A stretch of 64,000 bases of DNA from Nannochloris sp. 'desiccata' (Eukaryota > Chlorophyta > Trebouxiophyceae > Chlorellales > Chlorellaceae): assembly GCA_019044685.2 (NCBI GenBank), contig JAGTXX020000007.1, forward strand, positions 620,001-684,000, given 5' to 3'. Position numbers and translations under genes: made by a program. A model generated the notes under the pieces. It searched no databases, was not told the DNA's origin, and saw only the letters and a program-made list of their open reading frames with translations. Of this stretch, positions 56,830 to 64,000 are shown piece after piece (within the stretch, counting starts at the first letter, position 1; the number at the start of each line of letters is the position of its first letter).

Positions 56830-58569
56830 TCACCAGGTCAAAGGCAAAATCTTGGCAGGACCTATTTCTTTACACCGCCTCTCTGCCTCTTCAAAATTCA
56901 ACGGCTGAAGCTTCAACTTTCCACTCGATCTCTCAACTTTTTCCATTGGAATCTGGCCTAATAACGTCAGCATTCTATCTGCAAGCACTGCATCAGGTAA
57001 GTCTTCAAGAGAACTCGCTATTGAAACCCCAATAGAAGATATAGACAACTTCATTGGCAAGGCTACTTGATTATTACTAGCACTGGATTGTAAAGATGGC
57101 GGCGGTTTTTTGTTTTGTGATTTTTGCTGCGATGAAACTGCCCAGTTCACTTGTGCTGCTGCATACGCTCTCAACTCTACCTTCGCCTCCCGGAACATCC
57201 CAGCATGGCAATACAAAACAGCAAGATCTCTTCTCTCTTCAGGTGCATCATCACCTCGTAATATAACCAGCCTCTCTGCTGCGGCCAAAGCCCTCCTTAA
57301 ATCTCCAGCACCGGGACTTGTCCAAATTCCCCGTTCTAATCGATGCCGTGCTGTGCGTGCGATCGCTTCCGCTTCAGCACTTTCTGCGCCATCTAAAAAA
57401 GCGCTTGCTGCACCGCGAAAACCGCCGGAAAGACCGTCCCAAGGAAATGGCCAATAGGCTCTTTTTAAATACGAGAGACATTCTGCCAAGACATCAGTAG
57501 TACACATATTTAGTACCAGACCATCGGAATTGTTATTATTATTAGTATTACTAGTAGTGGCAATCGTACTACTCGTATTATCACCAGTACCAGTACTCGT
57601 ACGACTCCTGCTGCTACCTAAACTACCCCCTAAAGCCATCTCTCTTGTAATTCCATCTATCAATGTGACTGTTGGTCTACTCGACATATTGGAACATTCC
57701 ACCCTCGCTACAAAATCGATAGCACCAGCTATAAGTAATCTACGTAATACATCAGATACTACAATAGCTAGTGCGGCTGGAATACCCTTTTTTGTTATTA
57801 AAACTTCAGTCAGGAGAGCCAACCGGGGGTTCTCCCAAATTCCTGGAGCATCAACTACGATTGGAGCACCCAGTAAAGCTGATCTGCCAGTGTTTGGAAG
57901 AGTGAATTTCTGTTGAGTGTATAGAAAGTCAAGTATAGCGTCCAGAATATCTTTATTTGATGCTTTGCGCTCAGTTAATGGCGGTAAAATAACGCGAATG
58001 AGTTCGTCCGCAAGGCGTTGAAGACGTCGGCAAAACGCAGCAACTGGCAATTTTACTGAAGAATGCGATACCAACGCATCGTCTTCAGCTGCAATTTGTA
58101 GAGCAGCTTCTGCTAAATTCATAGCACCTTCACCTTGGGAAATTGCATCGAGGAATGCCTTGCGAGCTTCTCTGGAGTGAGACTCTGACATGTCTTCACG
58201 GCGATAGCTGGGGTGATCTTCTGCATTGCGTAGTTCTTGGAATTCACGGTCTCTAGGATGAACATAACCATCATTGGAATCATCATTAAATGACGAGGAA
58301 GAGGCAGCACAGAGCTTCTGGCGTCCATGCTTGTGGTTAATGTTATTTATTGAAAGTGATCTAGGTAGGATTTGAAAATTATAGCTTGGCCTGGCAAAGC
58401 AGGGCTCTTGTCGGCTTGCGCGGGGTCCTGGGAATGATTTAGTTGCGTTCATGCTGTAAATAAAACAATAAAGTGGCAAATACTGCTTCCAGCGCGGCAA
58501 AAACAGCCAGTGAGGTCGGAAGGTGTCCATGTCACGCCGAGTAGAAGTTTTCAAAATAAACGCATTCAT
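56830..58569 (-). CDS. SirB1-like transglutaminase-fold/TPR protein, probably plastid
   Basis: An intronless frame of 579 residues. Residues about 150-295 match the SirB1 N-terminal (transglutaminase-like) domain: AEAALQIAAEDDALV, LDAILDFLYTQQKFTLP, NPRLALLTEVLITKKGIPAALAIVV. The end has the SirB1 helical repeat (PEERRDLAVLYCHAGMFREA). Plant members are chloroplast proteins of unknown function. ATG 58569 gives an odd aromatic start. The Met at codon 40 (58452) follows a TTTATTTACAG acceptor-like sequence and begins a better transit peptide (MNATKSFPGPRASRQ), so the true start may be there. An Asn/Ser/Thr insert (about 330-345) interrupts the middle. The catalytic Cys-His pair of true transglutaminases is not obvious. 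Confidence 0.85.
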   Translation of the reverse strand: MNAFILKTSTRRDMDTFRPHWLFLPRWKQYLPLYCFIYSMNATKSFPGPRASRQEPCFARPSYNFQILPRSLSINNINHKHGRQKLCAASSSSFNDDSNDGYVHPRDREFQELRNAEDHPSYRREDMSESHSREARKAFLDAISQGEGAMNLAEAALQIAAEDDALVSHSSVKLPVAAFCRRLQRLADELIRVILPPLTERKASNKDILDAILDFLYTQQKFTLPNTGRSALLGAPIVVDAPGIWENPRLALLTEVLITKKGIPAALAIVVSDVLRRLLIAGAIDFVARVECSNMSSRPTVTLIDGITREMALGGSLGSSRSRTSTGTGDNTSSTIATTSNTNNNNNSDGLVLNMCTTDVLAECLSYLKRAYWPFPWDGLSGGFRGAASAFLDGAESAEAEAIARTARHRLERGIWTSPGAGDLRRALAAAERLVILRGDDAPEERRDLAVLYCHAGMFREAKVELRAYAAAQVNWAVSSQQKSQNKKPPPSLQSSASNNQVALPMKLSISSIGVSIASSLEDLPDAVLADRMLTLLGQIPMEKVERSSGKLKLQPLNFEEAERRCKEIGPAKILPLTW

Positions 58570-58672
58570 TTCACAAGTTCAACATCGCGACATCAATTAA
58601 ATAATCATGAAATTGTTGTCAAGGCGTCAATGCTACAAATTAATGCCAAATTAATATCCTCAGATCACAAGA

Positions 58673-60131
58673 ATGCCAATGCAGACAATATCTTCAAAAA
58701 TTAAACCCCTACCAAGGTCGTGCGATACCTTTGTCGTGGTTCCCAAAAACAAACAGCATCCGATCATCTTTGGCAAGAACTCTGATCGCCCCGATGACGA
58801 AGGCACGTAACTCACACAGATTATTTCCATCTCAGAAATTAAAAGATTCTCCCAACCCATTTCAAAAACAATTCCTCCACTTATCTGCAGCCCAATACGT
58901 TATGGCATATCCTGCTGTCGACTCGTATCCTGAAGGAACTACTCTAAAATGCACGTATATCTCCATCCCTCAATCCTGCACCACGGGCACTCGTGCGGTC
59001 ATCCTCTCAAAGCCCGATTGGATGTGGGGAGCTGAGATGGCAGCGAATGACGCAGGTCTAGTTATTGGCAACGAAGCAGTATGGACAAATGAGCCAGATG
59101 ATGGGCCAGAAGCCTTGCTCGGCATGGATTTAGTCCGTCTCGCAGCTGAGCGGTGTACCACAGCTGTTGCCGCTATAAAATTGATTGGCAATCTCTTAGA
59201 GACCTATGGTCAAGGAGGCGGGTGTGAAAAAGGTGGCAACTGGTCATATCATAATAGTTTCTTAATTGCAGATAGACATGAAGCCTGGGTGATGGAGACA
59301 GCCGGTACATGGTGGATTGCAGAATCTGTTTCTAATAGTGATGACGGTGATACTGGTGGTGATGGTGGTGGTGATGGGGAAGAAGAAAGAAAAGATGAAA
59401 AATTCTCCCTTTTCAGTTTTCGAAATATCTCTAATTGTCTATCTATTCGAACCTTAGACACAACAACTAGTGGAAGACATGCTCTCCATAGTCCGGGGTT
59501 ACTTGAATATGCTGTTGACGCAGGGTACTGGAATGGACAAGGGCAATTCGACTGGGCAGATTCTTTTTCTAGTAGCCGTCCACCACCACTGGGACAGAAG
59601 ACCCCGGGCAGGGAAGCAGCTGGGCAGGAATTACTACAAAAATTAACATCAAAATTAGCATCAAAAAATAGCACTGCTGCTCAAACTTTTACTGCTGAAA
59701 TGATGATGAGTATTCTAAGAGATCAAAAAAGCGGGATCTGCATGTGTGGGATGGGCTTTAGATCGAATGGCAGTCAAGTGAGTGTCATTCAACGTGGTGG
59801 TAGTGAGAATAGTAGGCGCGATGTGCATTACTTTACTGGGACTCCAGATCCTTCAAAATCTTGTTTTAAGCCTCTGTCCTTTCCTGTAAAAAATTCAGGG
59901 ACAGTGGGCGAGAATGCCGGTGGTAGAGGAAAAGATTGTGGGGGAGGTGAGGTGCCACTAGAGAAGATTAATGAAATTGCAGCTGAATTATGGAGTATTG
60001 GGGATACAAGAAATGGTAGTGTAGCAGTAAGAATAATAAAAGAACTAGAAAAAATAGGGCTGGAATGTGGAAATAATATCGGTGGAGCGAGGGTGTATTT
60101 AGAACTAGCTCAGAGAGAACTTCATTTATAA
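58673..60131 (+). CDS. Secernin-like peptidase (family C69)
   Basis: Exon 1 is 58673-58802 and exon 2 is 58891-60131. The only in-phase join uses a GC donor (AAG|GCACGT) with a CTGCAG acceptor, an 88-nt GC-AG intron, giving 456 residues. Across the junction the protein reads DDEA then QYVMAYPA, which aligns with secernins. The nucleophile candidate is C17 in PRSCDTFVVV, exposed after removal of a 16-residue propeptide as in Ntn-hydrolases. IIFGKNSDRP, LKCTYISIPQ, WGAEMAANDAGLVIGNEAVW and SYHNSFLIADRHEAWVMETA are family blocks. C69 members include dipeptidase A and animal secernins. Asp/Gly-rich insertion near residue 215-230. Substrate unknown. The gene is divergent from the SirB1-like gene. 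Confidence 0.9.
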
Positions 60132-60189
60132 GATATAAATGGTTTATTCTGCAAAAGTTAATTGCTGTTTTATTATATTATTGTTCATA

Positions 60190-61410
60190 TTATATACCAT
60201 TTTGGAAATATGAAACGCACAGGCTATCCATGAATTCCCACAGTGTTCTGCTTGCGATCAAAATGCCACCCCCGCCTCGTTTGTTTTGGGAAGTGGCTCT
60301 ATTTAAATCCCCAATGAAGACTAAACCATGCTGCGGATCATGAGAAATTGCCCACTTTGAGTGTGCGCTACCATTTTTATATTGCTTTTTATCAGGAAAT
60401 TGGAGGCTTCGTACGTCCGCAACATAGGTAAATTGGAGGCCTCTCAAGTCGGCTTGTTTTGACCATGTCTGAACTCGCCAAGTCATTGGTGTACCCTTCC
60501 CTAGACCTGTCCTTCCCATGAAATCGTGGTAAATACAGGCATTCCAATAACCATTTTTTGCAATATGAGCAATATCTGAGCCAAGAGAGATCATCTTTGG
60601 CACTGAACGCCCATCGTCAGCTCGAGCGCCAATTTCCATTCCGACTTGATAAGGCCAAATAGTATTGGGAGAACTGTAGAAAACGAAGGCTTGCATTTCT
60701 ACAAGTTGTTCCAAAACATGTTTGCGAGCATGAATTGGTAAAACAACCCATGCAAAGGATTGGGCGAGCAGTAGTTGGCTGTCTTCAATTTCTGGGAAGC
60801 TGTAATTTGCTCTACCCAGCAACACAGATCTGCCTTCCGGCCAGCGGGGAACGCTATGTACCAACCATCCCAGGTAGTTAGGATTCCAGGCAACTATACC
60901 CTTGCAATGACCACTACCTTTGCCACTGGGATCAGGCCCAAGAGCATTAGGACCTCTGCCGCAGCCAGGCGGTTGATCATTGTAAACAAAAAACCCGTCC
61001 CACTGCTGGCTATCCAAGATAGTATGAACCCAATGCATAATGTCTTCTGTTTCTCCAAATTGATTGTCTCCCGAAGACACGTACCACGCCTTGCTGGATA
61101 GAATATTGCGCTGCCTGTTTCCTGGTTTCTTAATTGCGACAGACCACGTGGCGCTGCCGACAAATTGGGGCTGCGGAGTAGGTCGATTGGCAGGGGTTGT
61201 AGGTGCATACGTGTGAGGGTGGTAGCCAGTTTCAATGTCATTTTGATATCTTGATGGGCCTGGATGCGGTTCAGATATTACTGAAACGCCTGGCAGATAA
61301 CTGCTTGTTGGAGCGGAGTTCGCCCGTTTGTGGCAGAAGCAAAAAAATAGCAAGACTATGAATGCAAGACAAGCCCCAATGACCATAATCGCAATAAATA
61401 TGTCTATCAT
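60190..61410 (-). CDS. DNase II-family protein with N-terminal membrane anchor
   Basis: A 406-residue intronless frame from ATG 61410. Both catalytic HxK motifs of DNase II are present: H168-C-K170 in GSGHCKGIVAW and H350-S-K352 in AHSKWAIS, plus GDLNRATSQNKRGG near 367-380 and a family-like start of the fold (WSVAIKKPGN). DNase II enzymes cut DNA to 3'-phosphate ends at acid pH in lysosomes; the fold resembles phospholipase D. Instead of a cleaved signal peptide there is a strong hydrophobic helix at residues 4-26 followed by CHKR and a Pro-rich stalk, so it is probably a type II anchored protein of a vacuole or the cell surface. The gene converges on the secernin gene, 58 bp apart. Confidence 0.9.
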   Translation of the reverse strand: MIDIFIAIMVIGACLAFIVLLFFCFCHKRANSAPTSSYLPGVSVISEPHPGPSRYQNDIETGYHPHTYAPTTPANRPTPQPQFVGSATWSVAIKKPGNRQRNILSSKAWYVSSGDNQFGETEDIMHWVHTILDSQQWDGFFVYNDQPPGCGRGPNALGPDPSGKGSGHCKGIVAWNPNYLGWLVHSVPRWPEGRSVLLGRANYSFPEIEDSQLLLAQSFAWVVLPIHARKHVLEQLVEMQAFVFYSSPNTIWPYQVGMEIGARADDGRSVPKMISLGSDIAHIAKNGYWNACIYHDFMGRTGLGKGTPMTWRVQTWSKQADLRGLQFTYVADVRSLQFPDKKQYKNGSAHSKWAISHDPQHGLVFIGDLNRATSQNKRGGGGILIASRTLWEFMDSLCVSYFQNGI

Positions 61411-61943
61411 TGTGGTGATGTTTATCAAATACCTAGAAAATAACAGAAAGTGCAGAGGAATAACTCAGCTGCAGTCTACACACATTGGGTCAATTGTTAA
61501 GGCAGAAGTAGATAGGTAATTTGATGGAACTGTCGCAAACAGAATTTGATTGGGAGCATATAGGTAGTATATAAATCATAGACTTGAAATGGTGGTCTCA
61601 TCTTGCATAGTCCCAAGAATTACCGTCAGAGCATCTCTGCATTGGATTGACATGCCAGGGCAAGCAGCTAACTTTACAGCGAATATCTCACCTCTAAATG
61701 CACTATTGAGTTGCTGATAAAGTTGTGCGTTGTACTTAAATTGATGTGGCTGATTAATATAAGTAGCGTCTCAACTAAAGTGGAACTACTTTTGGACTTT
61801 TCCCAGCCGGCCAGCGGCAACCCACATTTTTTGCCTAGTGATGCTGATATAGGTACTTTACAGACAACTCATACCTTACAATTAAATGCATATTACATTC
61901 AACTCATATGATGGACACTATACGTCAAGACGAAGACACGGCA
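61411..61943. other. Intergenic, 533 bp
   Basis: Promoter side of the DNase II gene and 3' side of the next minus-strand gene. No gene, RNA or repeat is recognised. Confidence 0.5.
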
Positions 61944-63424
61944 TTAATGGCCTCCCTTTGCACCTGATACCATCTTCCCACCACCACCACCACCACCACT
62001 TTCGGCTGCAACTGCAATTTTCACAGCCTCCATCTCCGCACTTTCCTTTTCCAATGCAGCTTGAGTCAACGACTGCACCACATACTGCAACTGATAACTC
62101 AAACACCTCCCTAACGCTCTCTGCAGTCGAATCGCAGGAGGCAATGGCCGTGAATCTTGTGCTGCAATTTCTACACCTGCATCTTCATGTGTATTTTTTT
62201 CTTTTGTACCTCCGCCCCCACTTTTATTGATTCCAGCCGCGCCATTAGGCATAATGGAAGGTGGTGTATATAAGAGTGACTTTCTTAACTCATCAGTTAA
62301 TAACGAATTCACCATCTCAACTACTGATTTCCCGCCCTTTTCTGCTGCTTCTTTGTCGAGGTATAAAATCGCCTCGATTACCGCTGACCAGAACCTGGCT
62401 ACCGTTCGTGGCCCTGGATTGGCTAAGTTTATACTGGGAGGGAGCGCAGTAGGTACAGGTGGAAAGTCTTGAATATCGAATAAGACCCCTTCACTGTTAT
62501 TTTCAAGTCCCTGGGCTATAATTCGATTTTGCCAATGCCCTTCAAATTTTGCAATCTTTGTATCCCCATCTCCCAACAACCTTCTCACCTCGCCTTTGAC
62601 AGCCGCAACTGCCCCTTGTCCTCCTCCTCCTCCTTCTTGTTGCTGTTGTTGTACCCAAGGTTTAAATTTGAGAACAGCACGTAACCCTGTGGCAGCGCAT
62701 TCAATGTTACAAATGCCGTCGAAATCTAAAGGGCATTGTTCTTGTAACGGAGCTGCCAACAGAATCGAGGGTAAGGACGTTATTTGGTACGTTTCCGCAT
62801 GACGTGTGAACTCCAGTTGACCGAGTCGTTCACCTTGTAACGCCACTTCAATGTAAGGAATTTCTGTAGAATTTAATAAACTGCCTTCTTTACGCAATTT
62901 GGCATGTGCTACGGGTTGAATATTGAATTTCCATGTGGCCACGTCTGTGTGCCCTGGCGTTCTGTATTTGGAGGCACACGGAATAGGTGCTTCTACTGGA
63001 TCATAAGTGCACAATTCTTGGAGATAGACCCTGGTGAGATCTCCTCGGTGGAATATGCCGAGTTCTCGGTGGGAGAGGTAGTGTTGACCGAGAATGATGC
63101 AAGGAGTGTCTTGGTAGCGGGTGCCAGGACGGAGAAGATTGTTGAGAAAGGCAAGAGTGGATCTGTGTTTGAGGAAGGGGAAGGAATGGTTTTGGTCAGC
63201 TAGATTAGACATTGATTACATTAAGTTTAGAAGATAAGGGGATAGTAAAACAGCAAAGTATTTCACCTGCAGACTGCAAGCATGCGCTCGAGAGAATCTG
63301 TAGCCTTTTCAGCCTTAAGAGCGAGGCCACCAAGAGACGCGTGCCAGTCTTTTATTTGTGTTGGTCCTGGTTTAGCCTTGGATTTGCCGGGTGCAGGCCG
63401 ACCTGTGCGGGGCATGAGAGACAT
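61944..63424 (-). CDS. Possible oxysterol-binding-protein-related protein
   Basis: Exon 63424-63267 (MSLMPRTGRPAPGKS start) joins exon 63162-61944 over a 104-nt intron (GTGAAA donor, CACAG acceptor, phase 2), 458 residues. The N-terminal 60 residues are basic then helical. The middle (about 150-310) looks like beta-barrel sequence with C-N-I-E-C-A-A-T-G-L-R-A-V-L-K-F and then FEGHWQNRIIAQG, an order found in the second half of OSBP-related lipid-transfer domains. The hallmark EQVSHHPP of those proteins is not present, so the assignment is weak. Gln and Gly runs interrupt the domain, and the tail is Gly-rich. It is divergent from the thioesterase gene, 293 bp apart. Confidence 0.6.
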
Positions 63425-63717
63425 CTTAGAAAATGCAAAATCAAGTCAACGTTCGAGTTTGACTTTAACGAGGAGCCAGTAATGTCAATCCGCAGGCTAC
63501 GAATCGCAACTAATGACTTATTTGAATCAGATCAAAGGGGTTGAAATAGCTTTTTGAGCAAATTATGAAATAAAGATTGAGTCTTACATTTTAAATACTT
63601 TTTCCCCTCGTAACCTCAAACTAAAATCCATTTACCAATAATAATTTAAACCCAGTTGGCACAAACGAGAGAATTCAGATCAAATCACAATTGGCTCTGT
63701 CGGGGTTTCGAAAGTTG

Positions 63718-64000
63718 ATGTTTTTTAACGCCGAGATGAATTCATCATCTGCCTCAAAAATAAATAAAGTCGCATCCTCCTCCCAGCCACCCTCGAGACC
63801 AAATTGGATCCTCCGATCAAAAGATCAAGAGCCCCTTGAAAATCCAAAGCTCAGATTATTGTGTATTCCCCATGCTGGTAGTGGTGCCTTTGTCTACCAC
63901 AGCTGGGACGGCCATCTCCCCGACGGCGTTGAGGTAAAATTTATTAATATCCTCGTCCTCTAAATTTAGTTTCCCTTTGGAAGTACCTTAGATACGTAGC
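63718..64000 (+). CDS. Type-II thioesterase-like protein, 5' part (truncated by window end)
   Basis: From ATG 63718, 72 codons run to a GTAAAA donor at 63934, after which the window ends inside the intron. Residues about 45-72 read LRLLCIPHAGSGAFVYHSWD then LPDGVE, the start of the alpha/beta-hydrolase fold in GrsT/oleoyl-ACP-type thioesterases, which release or edit acyl chains on carrier proteins. The catalytic Ser, Asp and His lie beyond the window. No clear targeting peptide is visible in the first 40 residues (Ser/Asn/Lys-rich). Confidence 0.75.

Overview
This 64-kb window is nuclear DNA from a eukaryote, most likely a unicellular alga of the green lineage. Supporting signs are GT-AG introns of about 50-500 nt (mostly near 105-120 nt), a plant-type GATA factor, an AP2-domain factor, a plastid-type thioredoxin, a TatB-like organellar protein, a centrin and a GDT1-type transporter. 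No bacterial operon, CRISPR array or convincing tRNA was seen. Genes are dense on both strands and have zero to four introns. Many proteins carry long Gln, Ala, Gly, Ser or Asp/Glu runs, often from CAG/CTG repeats. The lineage below 'green-type alga' is inferred; no organism name is claimed.

Layout. 0.3-1.0 kb: secreted DUF3455-like protein. 1.4-3.6 kb: GATA/AT-hook factor. 4.4-8.1 kb: large acidic protein with no recognised domain. 8.5-10.3 kb: mitochondrial methylcrotonyl-CoA carboxylase beta subunit. 10.6-11.4 kb: GDT1/TMEM165 ion transporter. 11.7-17.0 kb: 1,707-residue coiled-coil protein with a Sec16-C-terminus-like motif at its N terminus. 17.7-18.8 kb: centrin. 19.2-26.5 kb: tandem pair of FUSC/ALMT-like 12-TM proteins. 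26.9-28.8 kb: F-box/LRR protein. 28.9-29.6 kb: PIF/Harbinger-like MITE. 29.8-31.5 kb: ionotropic glutamate-receptor-like channel. 31.9-33.6 kb: SET-domain methyltransferase.

33.7-39.4 kb is the accessory part. It holds a decayed LINE with reverse transcriptase, an inverted second LINE tail, another RT fragment, a decayed reading frame, and two small coiled-coil genes that each show one apparent frameshift. From 39.6 kb ordinary genes resume: RING protein, LRR/SAPS-like protein, TatB-like protein preceded by an overlapping 100-codon frame, plastid thioredoxin, PrmA-like methyltransferase, multipass membrane protein, ABCG half-transporter, AP2 factor, SirB1-like protein, secernin-like peptidase with a GC-AG intron, membrane-anchored DNase II, a possible OSBP-related protein, and the 5' end of a type-II thioesterase cut by the window edge.

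The genes form no single pathway. Linked pairs are the tandem FUSC paralogues, the divergent pairs (acidic protein/MCCB, overlapping frame/thioredoxin, membrane protein/ABCG, SirB1/secernin, OSBP-like/thioesterase) and the possible bicistronic unit at 44.1-44.4 kb. Exon junctions were inferred by eye from frame, phase and splice consensus, without transcript data.
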